Of a DNA stretch of 61,274 bases, positions 11,336 through 20,095 are shown piece after piece (the first letter of the stretch is position 1; every line of letters begins with the position of its first letter). The notes beneath the pieces are model-generated. The model was not told the DNA's origin. It was given only the letters and a program-made list of their open reading frames with translations, and did not search any database. This DNA comes from an uncultured Acetatifactor sp. Lineage in GTDB: Bacteria; Bacillota; Clostridia; Lachnospirales; Lachnospiraceae. The stretch spans positions 220 to 61,493 of the forward strand of contig CAJTPH010000026.1 in NCBI GenBank assembly GCA_910578215.1, read 5' to 3'. The position numbers and the translations under genes were made by a program.

Positions 11336-14300
11336 ATGTCTTCACAGGAAGATTATCTGGACAATTTATTAAAAAATATGATACATAATATGGAAGAAAG
11401 TCTTTCCATGGAAGAAAATCTTTCCATGGAAGAAGGTCTTTCCGTGGAAGAAAATCTTTCCATGAAAGAAAGTCTTTCCGAGGAAGAAAAGACTGAGGAT
11501 GAAAAGGCTGAGGAAGCAGCAGTTCTGTCCGGGGAGGGGGCAGAACCGGAGTCTGAGGTATCTGAGAATTCTTCTGAACCGGTAATGCCGGACGAACAGG
11601 AAGTCCCAATGCCGGGGGCTGAGATATCTGAGCAGGAACTGGAAGCATTTATGTCTGAGCCTGAATTACCTGAGCAGGACTTGGAGGCGTTTATGTCTGA
11701 GCCTGAGATATCTGAGCAGGACTTGGAGGCATTTATGTCTGAGCCTGAACTACCTGAGCAGGATTTGGAGGCATTTATTTCCGACTTGGACTCGGAGGTA
11801 TTTACTTCGGAACCTGAATTGCAGGATGAGATTCCCGACTTTGAAGATATGGGGACATATGTCGGGGAGGAGGGCACAATTTCTGATGTAGGAGAAGACT
11901 TGGTCTTTGGAATGGAAGAAAAGGAAGTCTCTGGCACAACAGGAAATGAAATATCAAATCTAGAGCCGGAGGCGGAACCTGAGACGTCTGAATCGGCGTA
12001 TGAGCTTGAGCCCGAGCTTGAAAAAATATTAGAAGAAGCCTCCGGGCTTCAGGAAGCTGAAGCCTTGGAGATGGGAGAATCCGATATTCTGGAGATGGAA
12101 GAACCGGAAATTCCAGGCATGGAGGAATTTGAAATCCCAGAGATGGAAGAATCCGTGATTGAGGGAATGGCAGAAACGGAAATCCCAAGTATGGGAGAGC
12201 AAGAAATCCCAGACTTGGAGGAATTTGAAATCCCGGAGATGAACGAATTCGGTATTCCGGGAATAGAAGAACCGGAGATTCCAAGTATGGGAGAGCAGGA
12301 AATCTCAGGCATGGAAGAATTTGAAATTCCGGAGATAAACGAATCCGAGATTCCGGCAATGGAAGACCTGGAAATTCCGGCAATTGAGGAATTAGAAATT
12401 CCGGAGATGAACGAATCCGAGATTCCGGGAATAGAAGAACCGGAAATCCCGGACATGGAGGAATTTGAAATTCCGGAAATAGAGGAATTGGCGATTCCGG
12501 ATATAGAAGAAGCAGAAATTCAGGATATGAAAGGAAAAGAAGCTCCGAGTATGGATGAAAATAATTTTTCTGGTACAGATGAAGAAATCCCGAATATAGA
12601 GGAATTGCTTGCAAGCTTAGGCGAGGATATTTCAGATATGGAAGTGCAGTCTGTGCCACAGGACAATAAACCCCAAAATAATCAGGACGGTATTTCGGGC
12701 AAGGGGGGTGCCGCAGGAGCAGGGAAGGAAAAATCGGAAGAGGATTCCCTGAATTTGGATCAGGTGCCCGATTTGGATGCCGTTATGGGAATGTCGGAGG
12801 ATGAAATAGCAAAGCTGCTGTCGGAAGGGCTGTCTGAGGAAGAAGCCGAGTCTTCCGATGCCGATTTCTCTGACGAGGATGTGCTGGATATGCTGGAGGG
12901 TTCCTCAGATGACGATTTGCAGGACATTCAGGATATGCTTCAGAAATCGGATAACAATGAGGCAGTGGATGACGAGATCGTGGAGTTGCTGCAGGGAATT
13001 CCGGAGGATGGGGAAGATCTGGAACAAAAGATTCTTTCGCAAGACGAAGATTCGGTTGAGAACGAATCAGAGGAGCTGGATGCGCTGATCGGAGATCCGA
13101 AAAAGAAAAAAGCGCTGGAAAAAAAGCGCCGTAAAGAGGAAAAGGCAGCGGCAAAGCAGGAAGCACGAGAAGCGGCGAAGGCGGAAAAGGAAGCAAAAAA
13201 AAGGGAGAAAAAAGCCCAAAAACAGCGTAAAAATAAAAATGTCCAGGACATTCCCGTTGAGAATGAAAAGGGTGAAGAACTGCTTGTGGACAGGGAAGAA
13301 CTGGATAAGCTGCTCTCTAAGGCAGGGCAGGTCGGCGATGAGGAGGCTGAGGCAGAAACTGTCAACGAAGAAGCGGGCAATGCAGGGGAAGATGATTTCG
13401 GTCTGGATTTAAACAATCTGTTTGCCGGTATCGAGGATAACGGAGACGGCGGCTTAGCGGCGCTGGCAGCGGCGGACCCGGGTGAACGGTCCGGTTCGGA
13501 CGCTGTGGATGCGGCGGAGGGAAAGAAAAAGGAGAAAAAAGGAAGTGGAGAAAAGACAGGTTTTCTTACCAAGATCTTATCCTTCTTGATGGAGGAGGAC
13601 GATGAGGATGAGGATAATGAAAATCTGCAGCTTTCTGAAGAAAACCAGGGAATCCTTAATGACCTTGACAAAGAAAAAAAGAACATAAAGGGCGGTAAAG
13701 GCGGAAAAGGCGGCAAAAAGGATAAAAAGAAAGAGGATAAGAAAGAGAAGCCCAAGAAAGAACCAAAACCCAAAAAAGCGCCAAAGCCCAAGGCGGAGAA
13801 GCCTCCCAGAGAGCCGGAGCCCTATGTTCCTCCCAAAAAGAGACTGACACCCAAGAAGGTGCTTCCGGTAGTTCTGCTTGGAATTACGGTTGCCGCTTCG
13901 CTTCTCATATTTGTAAATGTCTCCACCGACTACGTAGATAAGCGTGCGGCAAAGACGGCATTTTACAACGGTGATTATGCTGCCTGCTATGAGAATCTGG
14001 TGGGCAAGGAGCTGAATGAGACGGAGAGCATGATGTATGGTAAGTCCGAGAGCATCCTTTACATAAGGCTATGGTACAGGGAGTACGAAATGTTTGCGGA
14101 GGAAGGGTCTGAGGTGGAGGCGCTGGACAGCCTGATACAGACGGTTAAGGATTATCCCATGCTGTATGCATATGCCTCAAAGTGGAATGCGGAAGGGGAC
14201 GTCTATGCAGTCTATGCCGAAATATTGAATATTCTGTTGAATAAATACGGCATTACGGAGCTTCAGGCAAAGGAAATTGCCAAGGTGAGAGACGACAGGG

Positions 14301-14446
14301 AGTACACCAGAATGGTGGTGGCATTGGCAGGGGGCGAGCCGTATGGCTCCTGGAACAATACAGAGACGCCTGAAGACGATTCCCTGCGTGACGAGCTTCC
14401 GGAGGAATCCGACCTTGGCGGAGGCAATTTCGTGGATAACAGATAA
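11336..14446 (+). CDS. Acidic tandem-repeat single-pass membrane protein
   Basis: A 1036-residue protein of no family I recognise. Residues 1 to about 560 are extremely acidic and made of three successive tandem arrays: hexads (residues 19-48), 14-residue units (96-151) and 18 octads (254-397). Lys/Ala-rich charged stretches follow (about 585-630 and 760-840), then one transmembrane helix at about 842-863 (VLPVVLLGITVAASLLIF) and an ordered C-terminal domain of about 170 residues. There is no signal peptide, so the acidic part should be cytoplasmic and the C-terminal domain outside. ATG 11336 follows GAGGAA. It resembles a flexible membrane-tethered scaffold (inference). Repeat number probably varies between strains. 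Confidence 0.9.
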   Translation: MSSQEDYLDNLLKNMIHNMEESLSMEENLSMEEGLSVEENLSMKESLSEEEKTEDEKAEEAAVLSGEGAEPESEVSENSSEPVMPDEQEVPMPGAEISEQELEAFMSEPELPEQDLEAFMSEPEISEQDLEAFMSEPELPEQDLEAFISDLDSEVFTSEPELQDEIPDFEDMGTYVGEEGTISDVGEDLVFGMEEKEVSGTTGNEISNLEPEAEPETSESAYELEPELEKILEEASGLQEAEALEMGESDILEMEEPEIPGMEEFEIPEMEESVIEGMAETEIPSMGEQEIPDLEEFEIPEMNEFGIPGIEEPEIPSMGEQEISGMEEFEIPEINESEIPAMEDLEIPAIEELEIPEMNESEIPGIEEPEIPDMEEFEIPEIEELAIPDIEEAEIQDMKGKEAPSMDENNFSGTDEEIPNIEELLASLGEDISDMEVQSVPQDNKPQNNQDGISGKGGAAGAGKEKSEEDSLNLDQVPDLDAVMGMSEDEIAKLLSEGLSEEEAESSDADFSDEDVLDMLEGSSDDDLQDIQDMLQKSDNNEAVDDEIVELLQGIPEDGEDLEQKILSQDEDSVENESEELDALIGDPKKKKALEKKRRKEEKAAAKQEAREAAKAEKEAKKREKKAQKQRKNKNVQDIPVENEKGEELLVDREELDKLLSKAGQVGDEEAEAETVNEEAGNAGEDDFGLDLNNLFAGIEDNGDGGLAALAAADPGERSGSDAVDAAEGKKKEKKGSGEKTGFLTKILSFLMEEDDEDEDNENLQLSEENQGILNDLDKEKKNIKGGKGGKGGKKDKKKEDKKEKPKKEPKPKKAPKPKAEKPPREPEPYVPPKKRLTPKKVLPVVLLGITVAASLLIFVNVSTDYVDKRAAKTAFYNGDYAACYENLVGKELNETESMMYGKSESILYIRLWYREYEMFAEEGSEVEALDSLIQTVKDYPMLYAYASKWNAEGDVYAVYAEILNILLNKYGITELQAKEIAKVRDDREYTRMVVALAGGEPYGSWNNTETPEDDSLRDELPEESDLGGGNFVDNR
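11390..11479 (+). repeat. 18-bp (hexapeptide) tandem array, five units
   Basis: Five in-frame hexads MEESLS, MEENLS, MEEGLS, VEENLS, MKESLS; the 18-base unit resembles ATGGAAGAAAATCTTTCC. The pattern, a hydrophobic start residue followed by charged residues with period six, recurs before lysA and ilvA in this window. Confidence 0.9.
11621..11788 (+). repeat. 42-bp (14-residue) tandem array, four units
   Basis: Four in-frame copies of a unit like ELPEQDLEAFMSEP begin at 11621, 11663, 11705 and 11747. ELPEQ and EISEQ versions alternate, so the array probably grew by duplication of an 84-bp pair. Confidence 0.9.
12095..12526 (+). repeat. 24-bp (octapeptide) tandem array, 18 units
   Basis: Eighteen uninterrupted octads of the form [M/I/L]xExEIPx, for example MEEFEIPE, IEEPEIPD and MNESEIPG. 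Higher-order copies are visible: a block with MGEQEIP and MEEFEIPE recurs. The Ile-Pro at fixed spacing would give an extended acidic rod rather than a coiled coil. Confidence 0.92.
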
Positions 14447-14531
14447 ATGATTGAAGAAACGGCAGATGGCTTTCGGGGAGGCACATTTATGGACTGCTTC
14501 TCAGGAAACGGAAAGGCAGAATGCAGAGAGA

Positions 14532-15182
14532 ATGATTGCGGTAATAGATTATGATGCAGGAAATATAAAGAGTGTGGAAAAGGCGCTGCAGTATCTGGGG
14601 GAGGAGACGGCGGTTACACGGGACGCAGAAACCATCCTTTCCGCGGACGGCGTGATTCTTCCGGGGGTTGGAGCCTTTGGGGATGCCATGGAAAAGCTCT
14701 GCTCCTACGGTCTGGTGGATGTGATACACAGGTGCGTGGACGGAAATATTCCCTTTTTGGGTATCTGTCTTGGGCTGCAGCTTTTGTTTGAGAGCAGCGA
14801 GGAGAGCCCCGGCGTGGAGGGGCTGCACATCCTGGACGGAAAAATCGTAAGGATTCCGTCGGATTCTGACGGGGGCTTGAAGGTGCCCCATATAGGCTGG
14901 AATAATTTAAGCTTTCCAAACGAGGGACGTCTGTTTAAGGGGCTGCCGGAAAATCCGTATGTCTATTTTGTACATTCCTATTATCTGCAGGCAGCGGATG
15001 AAAGGCAGGTGACGGCCGTCACGGAATACGGCGTGCGGATACATGCTTCCGTGGAGAAGGGGAATGTCTTTGCCTGTCAGTTTCATCCGGAAAAAAGCTC
15101 CGGTGTGGGAATGCAGATACTTCGCAATTTTATCGGGGTGACAAAAGAGGGCTGCGCTGCAGGAAGCGGCAGGGAGGAATAG
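14532..15182 (+). CDS. hisH: Imidazole glycerol phosphate synthase, glutamine amidotransferase subunit HisH
   Basis: Class-I glutaminase that feeds ammonia to HisF at the fifth step of histidine synthesis. It has the oxyanion strand PGVGAFGDAM, catalytic Cys79 in LGICLGLQLLF and the HxE pair in FHPEKSS. Length of 216 residues is normal when started at ATG 14532 (MIAVIDYDAGN); the open frame extends upstream to a TTG at 14451, but that part has no family counterpart. hisF follows after one base, giving the complete heterodimer. No other his gene lies in the window. Confidence 0.96.
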   Translation: MIAVIDYDAGNIKSVEKALQYLGEETAVTRDAETILSADGVILPGVGAFGDAMEKLCSYGLVDVIHRCVDGNIPFLGICLGLQLLFESSEESPGVEGLHILDGKIVRIPSDSDGGLKVPHIGWNNLSFPNEGRLFKGLPENPYVYFVHSYYLQAADERQVTAVTEYGVRIHASVEKGNVFACQFHPEKSSGVGMQILRNFIGVTKEGCAAGSGREE

Positions 15183-15183
15183 A

Positions 15184-15945
15184 ATGCATACAAAGAGAAT
15201 TATTCCCTGTCTGGATGTGAAGGACGGAAGGGTTGTCAAGTGTGTAAATTTTTTAAATCCAAGAGATGCCGGAGATCCGGCCGAAACGGCGGCGGCTTAT
15301 GACAGAGAGGGAGCTGACGAGCTGGTGTTCCTGGACATAAATGCCTCTGCGGACAACAGGGCGACGCAGCTGGAATGGGTCCGGCAGGTGGCGGGCAGAG
15401 TGTTTATCCCCTTTACCGTGGGAGGCGGAATCCGTTCCGTGGAAGATTTCAGGGCAATACTTCGGGAGGGCGCGGACAAGATCGCGGTCAATTCCGCGGC
15501 GATTATGAATCCCCGTCTTGTTTCCGATGCGGCGGACAAATTCGGCAGCCAGTGCGTAGTGGTGGCGATCGACGCCAAGCGCAGGGAGGACGGAAGCGGC
15601 TGGAATATCTATAAAAACGGCGGACGTGTGGATATGGGGCTGGATGCGGTAGAGTGGGCTGTGAAAGCGGAAAGGCTCGGCGCAGGAGAAATTCTTCTGA
15701 CCAGTATGGACGGAGACGGCACCAGGGCGGGATATGACCTGGTGCTGACGAAGGCGGTGGCAGAGGCAGTGAGCATCCCTGTCATTGCGTCGGGCGGCGC
15801 TGGAAAGCTGGAGCACTTTTATGAGGCGCTGGCAGACGCCGGGGCGGAAGCAGTCCTGGCGGCATCGCTTTTTCATTACAAGGAACTGGAAATCAGACAA
15901 GTCAAGGAATATCTTCAGAAAAGAAAGGTCAGTGTGAGGTTATAA
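15184..15945 (+). CDS. hisF: Imidazole glycerol phosphate synthase, cyclase subunit HisF
   Basis: A (beta/alpha)8-barrel cyclase that makes imidazole glycerol phosphate and AICAR from PRFAR and ammonia. The catalytic pair D11 (IIPCLDVKDGRVVK) and D130 (VVVAIDAKR) is intact, as are the phosphate-binding loops (VGGGIRS, ASGGAG). 253 residues, full length. It starts one base after the hisH stop, with GGGAGG overlapping the end of hisH, and the two must be co-translated. ung follows one base after its stop. Confidence 0.98.
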   Translation: MHTKRIIPCLDVKDGRVVKCVNFLNPRDAGDPAETAAAYDREGADELVFLDINASADNRATQLEWVRQVAGRVFIPFTVGGGIRSVEDFRAILREGADKIAVNSAAIMNPRLVSDAADKFGSQCVVVAIDAKRREDGSGWNIYKNGGRVDMGLDAVEWAVKAERLGAGEILLTSMDGDGTRAGYDLVLTKAVAEAVSIPVIASGGAGKLEHFYEALADAGAEAVLAASLFHYKELEIRQVKEYLQKRKVSVRL

Positions 15946-15946
15946 T

Positions 15947-16621
15947 ATGGCAATGATAAATAACGATTGGCTCCCGGAGCTGGAGCAGGAATTCCACAAG
16001 CCCTACTATAAGAATCTGTATGAATTTATTAAGAACGAATATAATACGACACAGGTATTCCCGCCTGCGGATGATATTTTCAATGCGTTTCACCTGACAT
16101 CCTTAAGCGACGTTAAGGTGGTTATTATCGGGCAGGACCCCTATCACAATGTGGGGCAGGCACACGGGCTGTGCTTTTCCGTGAAACCGGACGTGGCTAT
16201 ACCTCCGTCTCTTGTAAATATTTATAAGGAGCTGAAGGACGACCTGGGATGCTATATTCCCAATAACGGCTATCTGGTGAAATGGGCGGAGCAGGGCATA
16301 CTGATGCTGAATACGGTGCTCACCGTGCGCGCCCATATGGCCAATTCCCACCGGGGAAAGGGCTGGGAGCAGTTTACGGACGCAGCCATCCAGATACTGA
16401 ATGAGCAGGACAGACCCATTGTATTTATTCTGTGGGGCAGACCTGCGCAGACAAAAAAGAAAATGCTCAATAATCCCAAGCACCTGATCCTGGAAGCGGC
16501 GCATCCAAGTCCCTTATCCGCGCACAACGGCTTTTTCGGCAGCAAGCCCTTCAGTCAGACCAACGCCTTTTTGGAGAAAAACGGACTTGCGCCCATTGAC
16601 TGGCAGATAGAAAATATATAA
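15947..16621 (+). CDS. ung: Uracil-DNA glycosylase (family 1)
   Basis: Excises uracil from DNA to start base-excision repair. The catalytic water-activating loop GQDPYHNVGQAHGLCFSV carries D64, and the DNA-intercalation loop HPSPLSAHNGFFG carries the conserved His. 224 residues, normal. It is placed one base after hisF, so probably read from the same transcript although functionally unrelated. Confidence 0.97.
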   Translation: MAMINNDWLPELEQEFHKPYYKNLYEFIKNEYNTTQVFPPADDIFNAFHLTSLSDVKVVIIGQDPYHNVGQAHGLCFSVKPDVAIPPSLVNIYKELKDDLGCYIPNNGYLVKWAEQGILMLNTVLTVRAHMANSHRGKGWEQFTDAAIQILNEQDRPIVFILWGRPAQTKKKMLNNPKHLILEAAHPSPLSAHNGFFGSKPFSQTNAFLEKNGLAPIDWQIENI

Positions 16622-16667
16622 TTAAAAGAATAGCATAGGCCTGGCATACAGGCAGACGGGAGCAGAT

Positions 16668-17651
16668 ATGAAGATCAGAGTGGCAATTTTGGGCTATGGC
16701 AATTTGGGAAAGGGCATCGAGTGCGCCGTTAGCCAAAACGATGATATGGAGCTTGTGGCGGTATTTACAAGAAGACCGCCTGAAAGCGTTAAGGTGATGA
16801 GCGGCACGGCGGTGTATCATGCGGACAGGCTGACGGAGATGCAGGACAAAATTGACGTCCTGATGCTCTGCGGCGGCTCTGCCACAGATCTGCCCGAGCA
16901 GACTGCGGAGTACGCAAAATACTTTCATGTGGTTGACAGCTTTGACACACACGCAAAAATTCCGGAGCATTTTGCCAGGGTGGATGAGGCGGCTTCGGGA
17001 AGCGGGCATATTGCTATGATTTCCGTTGGCTGGGACCCGGGAATGTTTTCCTTAAACAGGCTTTACGCCAATGCTATATTAAGGGAAGGAAGCGATTACA
17101 CCTTCTGGGGCAAGGGCGTCAGCCAGGGGCATTCCGATGCCATCCGCAGAATTTCCGGTGTAAAGGATGCGAAGCAGTACACCATACCTGTGGAGGCGGC
17201 GCTGGCATCCGTCAGAGGCTGTGAGAATCCCCAGCTGACTACCAGGCAGAAGCACACCAGAGAATGCTATGTAGTGGCAGAGGAGGGCGCCGACAGGGGG
17301 CAGATCGAGAAGGAGATCAAGACCATGCCCAATTATTTTGCCGATTATGATACCACCGTGCATTTTATTTCCGAGGAGGAATTAAAGCGGGATCATGCAG
17401 GCATCCCTCACGGGGGGTTGGTGCTGCGGACGGGCAAAACCGGTCGGAATAAGGAGCACAACCATGTGATAGAATATAGCTTAAAGCTGGATTCCAATCC
17501 GGAATTTACCGCCTGTGTTCTTGTGGCATATGCCAGGGCGGCATACCGGATGGGGAAAGAGGGCATGAAGGGCTGTAAGACAGTTTTCGATGTGGCGCCT
17601 GCGTATTTAAGCCCCATGACTCCTGAGGAGATGAGAAGCAGCCTGCTGTAA
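16668..17651 (+). CDS. ddh: meso-Diaminopimelate D-dehydrogenase
   Basis: NADP-dependent reductive amination of L-tetrahydrodipicolinate directly to meso-DAP (EC 1.4.1.16), a one-step bypass of the acylated lysine/DAP routes. The nucleotide-binding loop is ILGYGNLGKG (residues 7-16). Family-specific segments are VGWDPGMFSLNR, FWGKGVSQGHSDAIRR and the substrate region around GIPHGGLVLRTG. 327 residues, full length. ATG 16668 is preceded by GACGGGAGCAG. It supplies both peptidoglycan and, through lysA 0.9 kb downstream, lysine. Confidence 0.96.
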   Translation: MKIRVAILGYGNLGKGIECAVSQNDDMELVAVFTRRPPESVKVMSGTAVYHADRLTEMQDKIDVLMLCGGSATDLPEQTAEYAKYFHVVDSFDTHAKIPEHFARVDEAASGSGHIAMISVGWDPGMFSLNRLYANAILREGSDYTFWGKGVSQGHSDAIRRISGVKDAKQYTIPVEAALASVRGCENPQLTTRQKHTRECYVVAEEGADRGQIEKEIKTMPNYFADYDTTVHFISEEELKRDHAGIPHGGLVLRTGKTGRNKEHNHVIEYSLKLDSNPEFTACVLVAYARAAYRMGKEGMKGCKTVFDVAPAYLSPMTPEEMRSSLL

Positions 17652-17891
17652 AGCCGTGGCGGTATGCCCGGAGCAGCGGAAGCGGTGGGTCTGACGGAAA
17701 GAAAACTGCCGGGGAACCTCAGCATGTAGGCCTGCTTTACGGAAGGAAGCTGTTGTAATCGCAATATAAGAGACTACTGTGAAAATCTATTTTAAAGGAT
17801 TACTAAAAAACCTAATTCTCCCTTGTGTTGATTTCAAATAATGCTGAGTAAATATTAACTTGTTTTGGCCAAAACGAAGGAGGAATGGTTC

Positions 17892-18401
17892 ATGAAATAT
17901 ACATTGGACTGTGACATACTGGATGGATTGGTTTTCATAGATGAAAGCTATCTGTCAGAATTGAATGATGCCGATCTTTTATATGCGATGGATATTTTAC
18001 TTGATTCTTCTGGGAAATCCGAATTGATTTATGATTTTCCAGATGAGGACTGGGACATTGTAAGGCAGCGGGAGACAGAAGGAATTCGGGAATTTTGCGG
18101 ACAGGGAAAAATGATCGTCTGGCTTTTAGATTGTGTTGTCAAGGAATGTGAGATTACAAAAAGCGACGAAATTACAGCCCCATGTAAGTGGCTGCATCTT
18201 CCTGCGGGCAAATTGTTAGCGGTTACAGCAAGCGAGTTAATTCAATGTCTTGCCTATCCGGAATTGGAGATGGAAAAGGTTTTTGAGTTGGAGCTTGAGC
18301 CTGGGTGGTATGCAGTCCAAAACGAAGGAGTCGACAAGATTATGTATTGCAAGAAGCAGCAGCCTGATTCTATTCCCTCAAACATCCAAGAAATATGTTA
18401 G
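17892..18401 (+). CDS. Hypothetical protein, immunity-like
   Basis: Unrecognised soluble acidic protein of 169 residues. ATG 17892 lies 8 bases after a perfect AAGGAGG; the TTG at 17865 is a worse choice. It is full of acidic and aromatic residues (IYDFPDEDWDIV) and ends in a beta-rich ELELEPGWYAVQNEG segment, a look common among immunity proteins of contact-dependent toxin systems. No toxin gene is nearby. Base composition is AT-richer than flanking ddh and lysA, which suggests later arrival. Function is not assigned. Confidence 0.7.
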   Translation: MKYTLDCDILDGLVFIDESYLSELNDADLLYAMDILLDSSGKSELIYDFPDEDWDIVRQRETEGIREFCGQGKMIVWLLDCVVKECEITKSDEITAPCKWLHLPAGKLLAVTASELIQCLAYPELEMEKVFELELEPGWYAVQNEGVDKIMYCKKQQPDSIPSNIQEIC

Positions 18402-18564
18402 TATTTAGGAGTGCAGGGGCGTACCGTTCAAGTACACCATGAATCAGCCAAATTCAACAGACCGAATGAGTATATACCCCAAATTTTGGAAATAAGTGTC
18501 ATAAATAAAAATAGAAATTGGGACTACTAAAAAAGAAGAAACTGTGACGGAAAAAAGGAACACT

Positions 18565-18762
18565 ATGGAAGAAAATGCTGCGATGAAAGAAAATGCTATA
18601 TTAGAACAAAAATCTGCGATAGAAAAAGATGCTGTAATGGAAAAAGACGCTGCAATGGAAAGAAACGCTGTAATAAAAGAGAACTCTGTAATGGAAAAAG
18701 ACGCTGTAATGGAAAGAAACACTGTAATGGAAAAAGACGCCGTTATGGAAAAGAAAGCGTTT
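18565..18762 (+). repeat. 18-bp (hexapeptide) tandem array at the start of lysA, eleven units
   Basis: Eleven in-frame 18-base units of consensus ATGGAAAAAGACGCTGTA, coding [M/I]E[K/R][D/N]A[V/A]. Eight units begin with ATG; the others begin ATA, ATA and TTA. Each ATG is therefore a potential start in frame with LysA. The array begins at the best-supported start codon and runs into the first residues of the catalytic domain. Confidence 0.93.
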
Positions 18763-20022
18763 GTGACCAGGGAACAGATCGAGGAAATTGTAAAGCAATA
18801 TCCCACGCCCTTTCATATTTATGACGAGAAGGGAATCCGTGAAAATGCAAGGGCTTTGAAGGAGGCTTTTGCATGGAACAAGGGATATAAGGAATTTTTT
18901 GCCGTCAAGGCTACTCCGAACCCCTTTTTGATGGAAATATTAAGGGAGTACGGCTGCGGCTGTGACTGTTCATCCTACACGGAGCTGATGTTGGCAGGGG
19001 CAATGGGTATGAAAGGCGGGGACATTATGTTTTCCTCCAATGATACGCCTGCGGAGGAGTTTCTGCTTGCCGCGGAAACAGGGGCGACCATTAACCTGGA
19101 CGATATCACCCATATAGAATTTTTGGAAAAGACGTTGGGTTTCCTTCCAAAGACCCTGAGCTGCCGGTTTAACCCCGGGGGATATTTCTCCCTGGGAACC
19201 GATATTATGGATAATCCCGGCGACGCCAAGTATGGCTTTACCAGGGAGCAGATGTTTGAGGGCTTTCGGATTCTGAAGGCAAAGGGAGTGGAAAATTTCG
19301 GAATTCACGCATTCCTGGCCAGCAATACTGTCACCAACGAATATTATCCCACTCTTGCAAGGCAGCTTTTTGAGCTGGCCGTGGAGCTGAAAAAGGAGAC
19401 GGGGGCGGATATCAGGTTTATAAATCTGTCCGGCGGTATCGGCATCCCTTACCGCCCGGAGCAGGCTCCCAATGATATCCGGATGATCGGAGAGAGCGTC
19501 CGGAGGGTTTACGAAGAAATTCTGGTGCCTGCGGGCATGGGAGAGGTTGCGATTTATACCGAGCTGGGGCGTTTTATGATGGGACCTTACGGTCACCTGG
19601 TGACGAGGGTCATTCACAGCAAGCATACCCACAAGGAGTATCTTGGTGTGGACGCCTGTGCGGTCAACTTGATGCGCCCCGCAATGTACGGAGCTTATCA
19701 TCACATTACGGTGCTGGGCAAGGAGGACGCGCCCTGCAGCCACATGTACGACGTTACGGGGTCACTCTGTGAAAATAACGATAAGTTTGCCGTTGACAGA
19801 ATGCTGCCGGAGGTGGAGATCGGTGATTATATCGTTATTCACGACACCGGGGCGCACGGCTTTGCCATGGGCTATAATTATAACGGCAAGCTGAAGAGTG
19901 CGGAGCTTTTGCTGCATGAGGACGGAAGCGTGCAGCTTATCCGCCGCGCGGAGACGCCCAGAGATTATTTTGCCACCTTTGACGGATTTGAAATCTATGA
20001 CAGGCTGTTCCCGGCTGAATAA
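18565..20022 (+). CDS. lysA: Diaminopimelate decarboxylase with hexad-repeat N-terminal extension
   Basis: PLP enzyme (alanine racemase fold, type III) that makes lysine from meso-DAP. The PLP lysine is in FFAVKATPNP; GGIGIPY, ELGRFMMGPYG, GSLCENNDKF and HDTGAHGFAMGYNYN are the phosphate, substrate and C-terminal active-site motifs. The catalytic part begins at MEKKAFVTREQ (ATG 18745) and is complete. In front of it the frame stays open through eleven hexads. ATG 18565 opens the first hexad and has AAGGAA 4 bases upstream, better than the GTG at 18544. If used, the enzyme carries an extra 60 residues that no LysA needs. Starts at 18745 or at several hexad ATGs are also possible. Confidence 0.93.
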   Translation: MEENAAMKENAILEQKSAIEKDAVMEKDAAMERNAVIKENSVMEKDAVMERNTVMEKDAVMEKKAFVTREQIEEIVKQYPTPFHIYDEKGIRENARALKEAFAWNKGYKEFFAVKATPNPFLMEILREYGCGCDCSSYTELMLAGAMGMKGGDIMFSSNDTPAEEFLLAAETGATINLDDITHIEFLEKTLGFLPKTLSCRFNPGGYFSLGTDIMDNPGDAKYGFTREQMFEGFRILKAKGVENFGIHAFLASNTVTNEYYPTLARQLFELAVELKKETGADIRFINLSGGIGIPYRPEQAPNDIRMIGESVRRVYEEILVPAGMGEVAIYTELGRFMMGPYGHLVTRVIHSKHTHKEYLGVDACAVNLMRPAMYGAYHHITVLGKEDAPCSHMYDVTGSLCENNDKFAVDRMLPEVEIGDYIVIHDTGAHGFAMGYNYNGKLKSAELLLHEDGSVQLIRRAETPRDYFATFDGFEIYDRLFPAE

Positions 20023-20095
20023 ATTCCTTGTTGTCCGCCAATGGGTATAATAAATCAAAGCTTTTTATCAGCTTACTCTATTGGAGATATGTAAC

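Noticed and set aside
12940..13791. Antisense open frame of 283 codons, Ser/Phe-rich, opposite the acidic protein
   Set aside because: Reverse complement of Glu/Lys codons gives Phe/Ser/Leu; composition alone explains it.
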